Source: Bacillota bacterium (GTDB lineage Bacteria; Bacillota; Syntrophomonadia; Syntrophomonadales; DTU052). Taken from it: a stretch of 64,000 nucleotides of DNA. This document shows positions 9,008 to 18,574 of this stretch, in pieces (within the stretch, counting starts at the first letter, position 1; every line of letters begins with the position of its first letter). The DNA lies in assembly GCA_029781825.1 (NCBI GenBank), contig JAKOVY010000032.1, positions 1 through 64,000 of the forward strand, read 5' to 3'. The notes under the pieces are model-generated. The model was given only the letters and a program-made list of their open reading frames with translations. It did not search any database and was not told where the DNA came from. The position numbers and the translations under genes are program-made.

Positions 9008-10431
9008 AAAAGCACTGGCGAGATGAATGCGGGGTTTTTGGGATTTACCTGCGTGATCCGGCTGCGCCCAACGAGGCGGCCCGTGATACGTACTTCGGGT
9101 TGTATGCCTTGCAGCACCGGGGGCAGGAGAGCGCGGGTATTGCCGTTGCCAGCGGGGACAGAATAGTCTTGCATAAGGCGATGGGGCTGGTTTCGGAGGT
9201 TTTCACTCCCGAAGTGCTGGAGGGCTTAACCGGCAATCTGGCGGTGGGGCATGTACGCTATTCCACCACTGGGTCCAGCCACGCGGTAAATGCACAGCCC
9301 CTGGTTTTCCGGTATCTGAAAGGGATGATTGCCCTGGCCCACAATGGCAATCTGGTTAACGCCGGTGAACTGTACCTGCGGCTGGCAAACCTGGGGTCTG
9401 TTTTTCAGACTACCACTGACAGCGAGGTTATTGTCAACCTCCTGGCCCGTTATGGTCAGGACAGCCTGGAGGATGCCCTGGCCAAAAGCATGATTGATAT
9501 CAAAGGCGCATATGCCCTGGTGATCATGACCGAAAACAAACTGATCGGAATGCGCGACCCTCTGGGGATAAGACCGCTGTGCTTGGGGAGAAGGGGGGAC
9601 AGCTTCATCCTCGCCTCCGAATCCTGCGCGTTTTACACCATTGGTGCCGAGTTTGTTCGTGATGTGGCTCCGGGCGAGATTGTAGTGATTGATGAGAACG
9701 GACTCTGCTCCATTCACCCCTTGAGCTCTGAAGAAGTCGCCCACTGTATATTTGAGTATGTCTACCTGGCCAGACCGGACAGCGTGATCGACGGCATCAA
9801 TGTCAACCGCTTTCGGCGGGCGATGGGCCGCCAACTGGCTCGGGAAATGAAAGTGGAAGCCGACATTGTTATCGCGGTGCCGGACTCCGGGACCACAGCA
9901 GCACTGGGGTTTGCCGAGGAGTCGGGAATCAGCTTTGAAGAAGGACTCATCAAAAACCGGTATGTTGGCCGCACCTTTATCCAGCCCACCCAGAAGATGC
10001 GCGATCTTGGGGTCAGGCTTAAGCTCAATCCGGTGGAAGAAGCGGTAAGAGGCAAACGGGTGATTATGGTGGATGACTCCATTGTAAGGGGAACCACCAG
10101 CAAGAAAATAGTGAGGATGCTTCGCGACGCTGGAGCTGTAGAAGTCCACATGGCGGTGGCTTCACCTCCTACCCGGTACTCTTGTTTTTACGGTATCGAC
10201 ACCTCAGCCCGGGAGGAACTGATCGCTGCTAAAATGGATGTGGAAGGTATCCGGGAATTCATCGGCGCCGACAGCCTTTACTACCTGTCGGAGGAAGGGA
10301 TGCTGGCAGCCGCCGACGAAATCAGGAGCAGTTTCTGTGCGGCCTGCTTTAACGGGCGCTACCCGATACCGGTTCCCCAAACAGAAAAGATCGACAAGGA
10401 TAACCTTGGGCGGATGAAAGGAGGATGCTAG
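8992..10431 (+). CDS. purF: Amidophosphoribosyltransferase
   Basis: PurF makes phosphoribosylamine from PRPP and glutamine, the first committed step of purine synthesis. The protein is of the iron-sulfur, propeptide type: a 12-residue leader ([11 protein letters not shown]) precedes the mature nucleophile in CGVFGIYL, and cluster cysteines are seen in [16 protein letters not shown] and [11 protein letters not shown]. The PRPP loop is [16 protein letters not shown] at 8992 has GGGGAG seven bases upstream; an ATG at 8974 would lengthen the propeptide by six residues. The mature enzyme would be oxygen-sensitive, as in Bacillus. It uses the same PRPP that the leader riboswitch is predicted to sense. 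Confidence 0.96.
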   Translation: MCNELEKHWRDECGVFGIYLRDPAAPNEAARDTYFGLYALQHRGQESAGIAVASGDRIVLHKAMGLVSEVFTPEVLEGLTGNLAVGHVRYSTTGSSHAVNAQPLVFRYLKGMIALAHNGNLVNAGELYLRLANLGSVFQTTTDSEVIVNLLARYGQDSLEDALAKSMIDIKGAYALVIMTENKLIGMRDPLGIRPLCLGRRGDSFILASESCAFYTIGAEFVRDVAPGEIVVIDENGLCSIHPLSSEEVAHCIFEYVYLARPDSVIDGINVNRFRRAMGRQLAREMKVEADIVIAVPDSGTTAALGFAEESGISFEEGLIKNRYVGRTFIQPTQKMRDLGVRLKLNPVEEAVRGKRVIMVDDSIVRGTTSKKIVRMLRDAGAVEVHMAVASPPTRYSCFYGIDTSAREELIAAKMDVEGIREFIGADSLYYLSEEGMLAAADEIRSSFCAACFNGRYPIPVPQTEKIDKDNLGRMKGGC

Positions 10432-11466
10432 ATGAGCGGGAGCCTGGACTACCGCCAGGCCGGGGTGGATATTGATGAGGCGGAACGAGCGGTAGACCTG
10501 ATATCCTCCCTGGTGAAGTCAACCCGAAGGCCGGGCGTCCTGTCCGATATCGGCGGTTTTGCAGGTTTCTTCCGCCTGGATACCGAGCGCTATCCCCGCC
10601 CGGTATTGGTATCGGGAACCGACGGTGTGGGAACCAAGCTCAAGGTTGCCCAGATGACCGGGGTCCACGATACCGTGGGCATAGACCTGGTGGCCATGTG
10701 CGTAAACGATATCCTGGTAAGTGGGGCCGAACCCCTGTTTTTCCTGGACTACCTGGCGGTGGGCAAACTGTTTCCGGAGCGGGTACAGGAGATCGTAAAG
10801 GGAGTGGCCGAAGGATGCAGGCAGGCGAACTGTGCCCTGATCGGGGGAGAGACCGCTGAAATGCCCGGTTTCTACCAGGAGGACGAGTATGATATGGCAG
10901 GCTTTGCGGTGGGGGTAGCCAATGAAGACCGGATAATCACGGGGGAAGGAACCTCCCCGGGTGATGTCATTATCGGACTTAAGTCCTCAGGGCTGCATTC
11001 CAACGGTTTTTCATTGGCCCGCAAGATCCTGTTTGACAGGGCCGGATACAAACCGAACCAGTACCTGGATGACCTCGGCAAAACCGTGGGGGAAGAGCTC
11101 TTGACCCCGACCCGCATTTATGTACGGAGCATCCTGGAGGTCCTCGAAGCTGTCGATGTTAGGGCCATGGCCCACATCACCGGGGGCGGTATCCCCGGAA
11201 ACCTGAAACGGGTTCTGCCTCAGGGATTGGAGGCTCATATTGCGCGTTCAGCCTGGACCCCTCCGCCGATATTCAAGCTCTTGGCAGAACTGGGACAGGT
11301 GGAGCGGCAGGAGATGTTTCGGACTTTCAATATGGGCATGGGCTTTATAATAGTAGTCAAACCGGAAGAAGCAGAGACGGCTCTATCGGTTTTACAAAGG
11401 ATGGACGAGTCCCCGGTGGTTCTCGGTGAGATACGCCCGGGGGAAAGGGGAGTTGTAATTGAGTAG
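10432..11466 (+). CDS. purM: AIR synthetase (phosphoribosylformylglycinamidine cyclo-ligase)
   Basis: PurM closes the imidazole ring, making AIR from FGAM and ATP. The 344-residue protein matches the family throughout: DYRQAGVDIDEA at the start, the VSGTDGVGTKLK nucleotide motif near residues 58-69, ALIGGETAEMPGFY, and AHITGGGIPGNL in the C-terminal domain. It shares the PurM/PurL fold. A strong AAAGGAGG precedes the ATG by seven bases, and the ATG directly follows the purF TAG. Confidence 0.97.
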   Translation: MSGSLDYRQAGVDIDEAERAVDLISSLVKSTRRPGVLSDIGGFAGFFRLDTERYPRPVLVSGTDGVGTKLKVAQMTGVHDTVGIDLVAMCVNDILVSGAEPLFFLDYLAVGKLFPERVQEIVKGVAEGCRQANCALIGGETAEMPGFYQEDEYDMAGFAVGVANEDRIITGEGTSPGDVIIGLKSSGLHSNGFSLARKILFDRAGYKPNQYLDDLGKTVGEELLTPTRIYVRSILEVLEAVDVRAMAHITGGGIPGNLKRVLPQGLEAHIARSAWTPPPIFKLLAELGQVERQEMFRTFNMGMGFIIVVKPEEAETALSVLQRMDESPVVLGEIRPGERGVVIE

Positions 11467-11493
11467 AACTGGGGAGAAGGAGCATCAGATGGA

Positions 11494-12129
11494 ATGTTGA
11501 GGATAATGCCGCAGCCGGTATCCAGGTTGAAGCTGGCGGTGCTGGCATCGGGAAGAGGTTCAAATTTTGAAGCCCTGCAAAGGGAGATTGAAGAAAACGC
11601 GCTGCCCGCAGTTATCCGGGTGGTAATCTCTGATCGCGGAAACGCTCCCGTCCTGGAAAAGGCTCGCCTGCGAGGAATTCCAGCCTGCCACATAAACCCC
11701 GCCCAATTTGCCGACCGGCAGCTTTATGAGCAGGAGTTGGTCAGGGTTTGTGAGGCTTATGAGGTTGATCTGGTGGTTTTGGCCGGATATATGCGCATCC
11801 TGGGAGAGACCTTTATCCAGTCCTATCTTTGGAGGATAATAAATATACACCCCGCCTTGCTGCCGTCCTTCCCGGGACTCAACGCCCAGCGGCAGGCGGT
11901 GGAGTACGGCGTGCGCTTCAGCGGGTGTACGGTTCATTTTGTCGACCAGGGGGTTGATACGGGACCGATAATACTCCAGGCAGTTGTTCCCGTTTACCCC
12001 GACGATGATGAGGATTCCCTGTCCCAGAGGATCCTCAAGGAGGAGCATCGGCTGCTTCCCCAGACGGTCCGGCTGATAGCAGAAGGACGTCTGGAACTCA
12101 ATGGACGTAAGGTAAACATACTACCATAG
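11494..12129 (+). CDS. purN: GAR transformylase (folate-dependent)
   Basis: PurN moves a formyl group from 10-formyl-tetrahydrofolate to GAR. The 211-residue protein has LASGRGSNFEAL at the phosphate site, GYMRILG, and the catalytic NIHPALLPSFPG with a downstream Asp in DQGVDTGPII (the Asn-His-Asp triad). The start is not certain: ATG at 11494 has AAGGAG ten bases upstream, and ATG at 11506 is also in frame. A three-codon reading frame (ATG GAA TGT TGA, 11489-11500) overlaps the chosen start and is better spaced from the ribosome site, so initiation may occur by re-initiation. Confidence 0.94.
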   Translation: MLRIMPQPVSRLKLAVLASGRGSNFEALQREIEENALPAVIRVVISDRGNAPVLEKARLRGIPACHINPAQFADRQLYEQELVRVCEAYEVDLVVLAGYMRILGETFIQSYLWRIINIHPALLPSFPGLNAQRQAVEYGVRFSGCTVHFVDQGVDTGPIILQAVVPVYPDDDEDSLSQRILKEEHRLLPQTVRLIAEGRLELNGRKVNILP

Positions 12130-12140
12130 GAGGTTGACCC

Positions 12141-13664
12141 ATGAGCAAGAGAGCCCTGATTAGCGTATCCAACAAGGATGGCGTGGTTGAGTTTGCGCAG
12201 GGTTTGGAGGCCCTGGGATGGGAGTTGATTTCAACCGGAGGCACCTACGATACCCTGAAACGATCGGGGGTCAAGGTGACCAAAGTATCGGATGTCACCG
12301 GCTTTCCGGAAATCCTGGACGGAAGGGTTAAGACCCTGCACCCCGGCATTCACGGGGGAATACTGGCCCGCCGTACCCCGGAGCACTTACGGCAGCTGGA
12401 GGAAAACGGAATTAAGCCCATTGATATGGTGGTCGTTAACCTCTACCCCTTCCGGGAAACCATCCAGAAACCCGGAGTCTCCTTGGAGGAGGCTATCGAA
12501 AACATAGATATCGGCGGTCCCACCATGATCCGGTCTGCAGCCAAGAACTACCGGGATGTCATCGTGGTGGTAGATCCCCGGGAATACCCGGCTATTCTTG
12601 ATGAGCTCAAAGCCAATGGCGACGTCAGCGCCGAGACGCGTTTCAAGCTGGCCAAACAAGCCTTTGCCCACACCGGTTTTTACGATTCCATGATAGCCCA
12701 GTATCTGGGCGGTTTGATGGGAGAGAAGTTCCCCGAGGTCCTGATCTGGGGAGGCGAGAAGATACAGGAGATGCGGTATGGTGAGAATCCTCACCAGGCA
12801 GCGGCTTTCTACCGCCAGGCCCTGGCGATGGGGGGACTGCCGATGGCGAAGCAGTTAAACGGCAAAGAGCTTTCATATAATAATGTGATGGATGCCGAGG
12901 CCGCCTATGCCCTGGCCATGGAATTCGAGAGTCCCGCCTGTGTGATAATCAAACACACCAATCCATGCGGGGTTGCTGTCGGCAAGGATCTATCCGAGGC
13001 CTACTGCCGGGCCTTCAATGCCGATCCGGTTTCCGCTTTCGGCGGCATCATTGCCTTCAATCGCACGGTTGACGTCGAAACCGCCAAACAGGCGGCCGAG
13101 CCCTTTATGGAGGTTATAATCGCTCCCGGTTACGAGGTTGCCGCGCTTTCCATCCTTTGCGCCAAGAAGAACCTGCGGTTGCTGGAGATGCCGATGGACA
13201 GGCCGGTCGGAATGCAGATGAAGAGCGTGGTCGGGGGTATGCTGGTGCAGGAAATGGATACCATGCCCCTTGATACCAGGGAACTCAAGGTGGTAACGGA
13301 GAGGAAACCTTCACCGGCGGAGATGGCGGAACTGCTCTTTGCCTGGAAAGTGGTCAAACATGTGAAATCCAATGCCATCGTAGTTACCAAAGATAACACT
13401 ACCCTGGGAATCGGGGCCGGGCAGATGAACCGCGTGGGCGCGGCCAGAATTGCTCTGGAACAGGCCGGAGAGAGGAGTAAGGGAGCGGTACTGGCTTCCG
13501 ATGCCTTCTTCCCCTTTAAGGATACGGTTGAATTGGCCGCCGAATATGGCATAACGGCCATCATTCAGCCGGGCGGATCCGTTCGCGACCAGGAGAGTAT
13601 CGACGAATGCAACCGGAGAGGTATCGCCATGGTCTTTACCGGTGTGCGCCATTTCAAACACTGA
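12141..13664 (+). CDS. purH: Bifunctional AICAR transformylase / IMP cyclohydrolase
   Basis: PurH carries out the last two steps to IMP. The 507-residue protein has the N-terminal MGS-like IMP cyclohydrolase domain (about 1-195, with [10 protein letters not shown] and [16 protein letters not shown]). The larger transformylase domain follows, with the catalytic Lys-His in IIKHTNPCG and the folate-side GAGQMNRV and ASDAFFPF motifs near the end. AGGAGG precedes the ATG. A 191-base gap without a recognisable site follows before purD, so purD may have its own start of transcription. Confidence 0.97.
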   Translation: MSKRALISVSNKDGVVEFAQGLEALGWELISTGGTYDTLKRSGVKVTKVSDVTGFPEILDGRVKTLHPGIHGGILARRTPEHLRQLEENGIKPIDMVVVNLYPFRETIQKPGVSLEEAIENIDIGGPTMIRSAAKNYRDVIVVVDPREYPAILDELKANGDVSAETRFKLAKQAFAHTGFYDSMIAQYLGGLMGEKFPEVLIWGGEKIQEMRYGENPHQAAAFYRQALAMGGLPMAKQLNGKELSYNNVMDAEAAYALAMEFESPACVIIKHTNPCGVAVGKDLSEAYCRAFNADPVSAFGGIIAFNRTVDVETAKQAAEPFMEVIIAPGYEVAALSILCAKKNLRLLEMPMDRPVGMQMKSVVGGMLVQEMDTMPLDTRELKVVTERKPSPAEMAELLFAWKVVKHVKSNAIVVTKDNTTLGIGAGQMNRVGAARIALEQAGERSKGAVLASDAFFPFKDTVELAAEYGITAIIQPGGSVRDQESIDECNRRGIAMVFTGVRHFKH

Positions 13665-13855
13665 TCGGATCAGGCGGGTATAACACCATTGACGGTAAGT
13701 TTTTGGGGAAACAGGAAGGCAATCAGAGGGTGTAAAAGCTCAAGAAGCAAGCCCTGAGATGGAGGTTCCGTTAATGATGCATGATAAAACCCGGCAGATG
13801 CCGTTTTCAAGCAGTCTCGCCATTTGGTGTTTCCCCGGACAGGAGGTAAGAAGAC

Positions 13856-15124
13856 GTGGGTAAAAATGTGCTGGTCATTGGACAGGGCGCCCGGGAACAC
13901 GCTATGGTCTGGAAGCTCAAGCAGAGCAGGGGAGTGGACCAGGTTTTCGCAGTTCCGGGAAATGCGGGCATTGCCGAATTGGCGGAATGCTTAGATATCA
14001 AATTGGAGATCGGACGCCTGCTCGATCTGATAGACCGGAAGCGGATCGACCTGACAGTAGTAGGGCCTGAAGCTCCGCTGATGGAAGGAATCGTCGATGA
14101 GTTTGAGGCCAGGGGTCTTAAGATTTTCGGTCCTCGCCGGGACGCAGCCCTTCTCGAAGGGAGCAAGGTCTTTACCAAAAACCTTTTGAAAAAATACGGC
14201 ATCCCCACAGCTGATTTCCAGTCATTCTCGGATATAGATGAAGCCCGTGACTACCTGCGGGAAAAGGGCGCCCCGATTGTGGTTAAGGCAGACGGGTTGG
14301 CCGCCGGCAAGGGTGTAATCGTAGCCGCCGATATGGAGACCGCATATCATGCCCTCGACACCATTATGCGGGACCGGGCCTTCGGTGATGCCGGTCGGGA
14401 AGTGGTTATCGAGGAATGCCTGCAGGGTGAGGAGGTAAGCGTCTTCGCTCTTTGTGACGGGAAGACCGTGGTACCTATGGTGGCGGCCCAGGACCATAAA
14501 CGGGTTTTCGATGGCGACCAGGGACCCAACACGGGAGGAATGGGGGCGTACAGCCCTCCGCCTTTCTACAGCCCGGAGCTGCACCGGCGGGTTATGAATG
14601 AAATTATGGAACCGGTGGTCAAAGCCATGGCGGCCGAGGGCCGGCCTTACAAGGGGGTTCTTTATGCCGGTTTGATGCTGACCGCCGATGGTCCCAAGGT
14701 ATTGGAGTTCAACGTCCGTTTGGGGGATCCGGAAGCCCAGGTCATCTTGCCTCTGATGGAGACCGACTACCTGACGGTCCTGGAGGCGGTCATTGATGAA
14801 AAACTCGACAGTACCCCGATCTCTTTCCTTCCCCGGGCCAGTGTATGCGTAGTTCTGGCCTCCGCCGGTTACCCCGGCAAATACGAAACCGGGCATGCAA
14901 TTACCGGGCTGGAAGATGTTTCGGCGGACATCATGGTGTTTCATGCCGGAACCAGGAGAGCAGGGTCCCAATTGGTCACTAACGGGGGAAGGGTTCTGAG
15001 CGTGGTCAGCACCGGGGATACTGTGGCTCAGGCCATTGACCGGGTTTACCGGGAAATACCCCGCATACATTTTGAGGGGATGCACTACCGCAGGGATATC
15101 GGGAAGCGGGCTTTGAATATGTAA
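13856..15124 (+). CDS. purD: GAR synthetase (phosphoribosylamine-glycine ligase)
   Basis: PurD joins phosphoribosylamine and glycine with ATP, the second step of the pathway. The 422-residue ATP-grasp protein starts VLVIGQGAREHAM and has FTKNLLKKYGIPTA, the ATP-binding VVKADGLAAGKGVIV, GGMGAYSPPP, and LEFNVRLGDPEAQ with metal ligands. GTG at 13856 has AGGAGG about ten bases upstream. It closes the purine operon. The window then holds every purine enzyme from PRPP to IMP except PurK. Confidence 0.96.
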   Translation: MGKNVLVIGQGAREHAMVWKLKQSRGVDQVFAVPGNAGIAELAECLDIKLEIGRLLDLIDRKRIDLTVVGPEAPLMEGIVDEFEARGLKIFGPRRDAALLEGSKVFTKNLLKKYGIPTADFQSFSDIDEARDYLREKGAPIVVKADGLAAGKGVIVAADMETAYHALDTIMRDRAFGDAGREVVIEECLQGEEVSVFALCDGKTVVPMVAAQDHKRVFDGDQGPNTGGMGAYSPPPFYSPELHRRVMNEIMEPVVKAMAAEGRPYKGVLYAGLMLTADGPKVLEFNVRLGDPEAQVILPLMETDYLTVLEAVIDEKLDSTPISFLPRASVCVVLASAGYPGKYETGHAITGLEDVSADIMVFHAGTRRAGSQLVTNGGRVLSVVSTGDTVAQAIDRVYREIPRIHFEGMHYRRDIGKRALNM

Positions 15125-15148
15125 AATATGTAGAAGTGAGGAGATGCG

Positions 15149-15724
15149 ATGGTGTCGAGCGCAGGAGGGAAGAACTCGCAACGAGCTCCAAATTACTTCC
15201 TGAGGCGGCTGCTGGTGGTCATCATTCTTTTGGGAATTGTGGCGCTCTTTTTCTATGGCCCCACCCGGGAATTCGTTAAGACCACGGTTCTGCTGGGCAT
15301 GCCGGCGCTGGTCGTTTGGAGCTACCGCCGCCGGTTTATCAGGTTTTCCTGGACTTGGTGGGCCTCCACCATCGTGTTAGTGGCTCTCTTCGCCGGCTAT
15401 GTGTTCATGCTGCTGGGACTGCCCGAGAGGATAGCGGTAAAGAGGATTGAACGGGAGGCCGGGATCTACCTGGTTGAGGGAAAATACGACCAGGCAATTG
15501 AGAAGTACCGGGAACTGGAAAGGTATGATCGCAAGGACAGAATGAAGCGCAAGATTGCCGAGGTTGAAAGACAGAAAGAGTACCAGGCTTCTTACGAGCA
15601 GGCCAGGCAGATGGTTATAGAAGGCAACTACACCGAAGCCCGCCGCATCCTGGAAGAGATTCCCCTTGACGCCATAGTCTACCCACAGGTCCAGGCGTTA
15701 TTGCGGGATTTGGAAAAGGACTGA
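15149..15724 (+). CDS. Membrane protein with cytoplasmic TPR-like tail, function unknown
   Basis: This is a 191-residue protein. About the first 20 residues are polar, then three hydrophobic segments follow (roughly residues 24-42, 46-58 and 68-90). After them comes a charged tail with two tetratricopeptide-like motifs: AGIYLVEGKYDQAIEKYRELERYD and ARQMVIEGNYTEARRILEEIP. The tail probably lies in the cytoplasm and may bind a partner protein. ATG at 15149 has GAGGAG five bases upstream. The gene sits 24 bases after purD and five before the HD-domain gene, so it could belong to either transcript. I do not recognise a named family. Confidence 0.75.
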   Translation: MVSSAGGKNSQRAPNYFLRRLLVVIILLGIVALFFYGPTREFVKTTVLLGMPALVVWSYRRRFIRFSWTWWASTIVLVALFAGYVFMLLGLPERIAVKRIEREAGIYLVEGKYDQAIEKYRELERYDRKDRMKRKIAEVERQKEYQASYEQARQMVIEGNYTEARRILEEIPLDAIVYPQVQALLRDLEKD

Positions 15725-15729
15725 TTGCT

Positions 15730-16392
15730 GTGGTTAACCTGCAGACGATTAAAAGCGATCCGGTTATCAGAGAGTATATGGAGACGGCCAATCAGTTCAT
15801 GGGCTGTATAGGAGCTATCGAACACAACATAGCCCATGCAGAACTGGTGGCTTCATTAAGCTATGATATATTATTTACACTGGGTTATCCCCGGCGGGAA
15901 GCGGAATTGGCGGCCATTGCCGGTTATCTGCATGATATCGGCAACCTGGTGAGCCGTTATCGTCACGGTACCTGGGGAGCCATTATGGTCTTTGAATACC
16001 TGCTGGATTTGGGGATGGACCCCGAGGAGATAGCCACCGTTATGGGCGCGATCGCCAATCACGAGGAGCATGCCGGAGGTTACGCGGTTAACAGCGTATG
16101 CGCAGCCGTGATCCTGGCCGATAAATCGGATGTTAATTGTTCGCGGGTGCGCAAGCTGGACGAGAGCAGTTTTACCGCCCGCGACAGGGTCAACTACGCT
16201 GCCAGGGATTCAATCCTCTCCGTTGATCCCGTGGAGCGCTCTATAGCCATGAGGTTGACAATTGATACCAGTATCTGCAGTGTAATGGACTACTTTGAGA
16301 TCTTTTTGACCAAGATGTTGATGTGCAAACGGGCGGCGGAGTTTCTGGGCTGCCGGTTTGGCTTAACCATCAATAATGTGAAGCTACTGTAA
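15730..16392 (+). CDS. HD-domain phosphohydrolase, substrate unknown
   Basis: The 220-residue protein has the ordered metal ligands of the HD superfamily: His36 in IAHAELVAS, His68-Asp69 in YLHDIGN, His111 in ANHEEH and Asp131 in ILADKSDV. The domain fills most of the chain and there is no membrane segment. Such proteins hydrolyse nucleotides or phosphate esters. GTG at 15730 follows the membrane-protein gene by five bases, and the yerC-like regulator and hisZ follow closely, so it may be transcribed with the histidine genes. No histidinol phosphatase is present in the cluster, which makes that activity a speculative option, not an assignment. Confidence 0.8.
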   Translation: MVNLQTIKSDPVIREYMETANQFMGCIGAIEHNIAHAELVASLSYDILFTLGYPRREAELAAIAGYLHDIGNLVSRYRHGTWGAIMVFEYLLDLGMDPEEIATVMGAIANHEEHAGGYAVNSVCAAVILADKSDVNCSRVRKLDESSFTARDRVNYAARDSILSVDPVERSIAMRLTIDTSICSVMDYFEIFLTKMLMCKRAAEFLGCRFGLTINNVKLL

Positions 16393-16403
16393 GGGGGGAT
16401 AAC

Positions 16404-16706
16404 GTGTCCGGTCAGGACCCAGGCGTAAACAGCACGAAACTACTGGCCAGGGCCTTCTCTGTTCTGCAGAATGAAGAGGAGTACTGTCAGTTTTTGGGGG
16501 ATCTTTTTACTGCGGGAGAACTGGATATCTTGGCACAGCGCTTGATAGTTGCCAATATGCTTGACGGAGCCGACACCTATACCAGGATTGCCGAAAGCAC
16601 GGGAGCCAGCACGGCAACAATCAGTCGGGTGAAACGGTTTCTAACCGGTGGTTATGGAGGATATCGACTGGTTCTGGATCGACTGAGAGAAAAGGGTGAC
16701 CTGTAA
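16404..16706 (+). CDS. TrpR-like repressor of the YerC/HisR group
   Basis: This is a 100-residue DNA-binding protein of the Trp-repressor superfamily. The family core is visible: LFTAGELDILAQRL followed by the helix-turn-helix YTRIAESTGASTATISRVKRFL. In Firmicutes this group lies next to histidine genes and has been proposed to regulate them in response to histidine. Here it directly precedes hisZ, sharing the overlap TAATG, which supports that role. A perfect 7-bp inverted repeat before hisG (17885-17902) is a natural candidate for its operator. GTG at 16404 has a GGGGG site five bases upstream. Histidine as effector is inferred. Confidence 0.88.
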   Translation: MSGQDPGVNSTKLLARAFSVLQNEEEYCQFLGDLFTAGELDILAQRLIVANMLDGADTYTRIAESTGASTATISRVKRFLTGGYGGYRLVLDRLREKGDL

Positions 16707-17839
16707 TGAAAAACCTGGAGATAGTCAAAGGGGCCAAGGATTTCCTGCCGTCGGAGGCGGCGATGAAACGAGCCTTTGAGAACCGGACCGTGGACATCTT
16801 CACCCGCTGGGGATACCGGGAGGTAATCACCCCTACTTTTGAATACCTCGAAGTAATTGAGGCGGGTGCCGGACAGGGGATCAGGGACGAATTGTTTCTC
16901 CTGCAGGACCAGGACGGGCGCCTCCTGGCGTTGAGACCGGAGATGACCATCCCCATCGCACGTATCGTGTCGACCAGGTTTCGCGATTTCGAAGGTGTAT
17001 TGCGGCTGTTCTACAACGCCAATATTTTTCGCCACGCCCAACCGCAGATGGGACGGTATCAGGAGTTTTATCAGCTGGGAGTTGAGCTGATCGGGGCCTC
17101 GGGAGCCATGGCGGATGCCGAGGTTATTGCCCTTGCGGCCGAGGTTTTGAAACAGCAGGGGTTGGAGTACAAGATCAGCCTCAATCATATTGGTATTTTC
17201 AATAACCTGCTGCAGCAGAGCGGGCTTAACGAGGCCAACCGGGACGGTATTAAAAAGCTGGTCCTGAAGAAGGATCTCGTAGGACTCAAGAAGATGCTGT
17301 CCGGACTTCCCATGGCACCGGAACTGCGGGAAGTAATGCTGGAGATGCCCCTGCTGTACGGTGCACTCGAGGTCTTAAACCGGCTGGAGACGGTGCGGGA
17401 GATACCCGGTGTCAGGGAAGCCATAAACGAGCTTATTGAGGTCTACGATCACCTGGCAGCTTATAATATACAGGATGATGTGGTTATCGATTTGGGTATA
17501 CTGCGGGGGTTTGATTACTATACCGGCATCATTTTTGAAGGGTATTCTCCCCAGTTGGGTTACCCGCTCCTGGGAGGAGGCCGTTATGATAACCTGCTTG
17601 GCAAATTCGGCTGTCCCCGGGTTGCCACCGGGTTTGCCGTTGGCATCGAGAGGGTACTCCTGGCTTTGAAAGGCAGCAACTGCACGCCCCGGGAGGTTTA
17701 TGAGGTATCGGGGAAAGATGCCGGAGCCGTGCTGGCCAAAGCCAGGGAACTGCGGGAACAGGGTTTGATTGCAACCGTTGATTTATTGAACCAGAGCGGT
17801 GACGATCAGGTTGTTGTGAAGCGCCGCGCCCAGTGCTGA
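16706..17839 (+). CDS. hisZ: ATP phosphoribosyltransferase regulatory subunit
   Basis: HisZ is a histidyl-tRNA synthetase paralogue without the anticodon-binding domain. It forms a complex with the short HisG and allows feedback inhibition by histidine. The 377-residue protein keeps class II synthetase motifs (ALRPEMTIPIAR as motif 2 region, GGGRYDNLLGKFG and TGFAVGIERVL as motif 3). It differs from HisS in length and in the C-terminal region. The presence of a short hisG downstream fits this heteromeric form. Its start overlaps the yerC stop. The tail ends in VVVKRRAQC. Confidence 0.94.
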   Translation: MKNLEIVKGAKDFLPSEAAMKRAFENRTVDIFTRWGYREVITPTFEYLEVIEAGAGQGIRDELFLLQDQDGRLLALRPEMTIPIARIVSTRFRDFEGVLRLFYNANIFRHAQPQMGRYQEFYQLGVELIGASGAMADAEVIALAAEVLKQQGLEYKISLNHIGIFNNLLQQSGLNEANRDGIKKLVLKKDLVGLKKMLSGLPMAPELREVMLEMPLLYGALEVLNRLETVREIPGVREAINELIEVYDHLAAYNIQDDVVIDLGILRGFDYYTGIIFEGYSPQLGYPLLGGGRYDNLLGKFGCPRVATGFAVGIERVLLALKGSNCTPREVYEVSGKDAGAVLAKARELREQGLIATVDLLNQSGDDQVVVKRRAQC

Positions 17840-17842
17840 GGA

Positions 17843-17902
17843 TTGACAGGTTAAGGGGTGGGTGCTAAACTTCTTGAGTATAATACTTTAATCTGTTAAA
17901 GT
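17843..17902 (+). promoter_or_regulatory. Promoter and candidate operator before hisG
   Basis: TTGACA (17843-17848), 17 bases and TAAACT (17866-17871) form a good sigma-A promoter immediately after the hisZ stop, with a start predicted near 17878. A perfect inverted repeat, ACTTTAA-TCTG-TTAAAGT, lies at 17885-17902, just inside the transcript. Its 18-bp size matches Trp-repressor-type operators, so the YerC/HisR protein encoded upstream is a plausible ligand. A second TATAAT (17879-17884) abuts the repeat. Confidence 0.6.
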
Positions 17903-17911
17903 GAGGCAACC

Positions 17912-18574
17912 ATGAATCCCGAACAACTGACGATAGCCCTTCCCAAAGGAAAACTTCTGGAACCTGCTCTTAAGCTGCTGTTCGATCTCGATCTTCCTAC
18001 TGCCGGAGTCAGCGACAAGAGCCGAAAACTGGTTTTTGATTTCCCGGACTCCAAAGTGCAGTATATAGTATGCCGACCGACTGACGTACCCACCTATGTC
18101 GAACACGGCGCTGCGGATATGGGTATTGTGGGTAAGGATATAATCATGGACCAGGACAAGGATGTATACGAGATGGCGGACCTGGGTTTCGGCTACTGCC
18201 GTTTTGTGCTCGCAGTACCGGTGGAGAAGGCTGATCGGCCGCTGACCGATTTCAACTACCAGCGGGTGGCCACCAAATTCCCCCGGGTAGCGGAGGCTTT
18301 CTTTCGCGAGCTGGGATTGCAGGTGGAGGTCATAAAGCTGCACGGCAACATTGAACTGGCGCCGAGAGTAGGGCTGGCCGAGATGATAGTTGACATAGTA
18401 TCCACAGGCAAGACCTTGAAAGAGAATTACCTGGCTGAAAAGGCCAGCATCGCCGAATGCACGGCCCGGGTAGTGGTAAATCGCGTCAGCTACCGCACCA
18501 AGTACCGGGTAATTGAGCCAATGATAAGAAGGATGAATGAAATCGTTAAAGACGGGGGTGGCGAGAATGATTAG
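17912..18574 (+). CDS. hisG: ATP phosphoribosyltransferase, catalytic subunit (short form)
   Basis: HisG condenses ATP with PRPP, the first step of histidine synthesis. The 220-residue length is that of the short form, which lacks the C-terminal regulatory domain and requires HisZ. Motifs: [15 protein letters not shown] at the start, [10 protein letters not shown], and the PRPP loop [22 protein letters not shown] precedes the ATG. The gene end overlaps the hisD start region by eight bases. Confidence 0.96.
   Translation: MNPEQLTIALPKGKLLEPALKLLFDLDLPTAGVSDKSRKLVFDFPDSKVQYIVCRPTDVPTYVEHGAADMGIVGKDIIMDQDKDVYEMADLGFGYCRFVLAVPVEKADRPLTDFNYQRVATKFPRVAEAFFRELGLQVEVIKLHGNIELAPRVGLAEMIVDIVSTGKTLKENYLAEKASIAECTARVVVNRVSYRTKYRVIEPMIRRMNEIVKDGGGEND

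Noticed and set aside
16393..17911. Histidine T-box leader
   Set aside because: No TGGNACCGCG box or stem I pattern is seen before yerC, hisZ or hisG.
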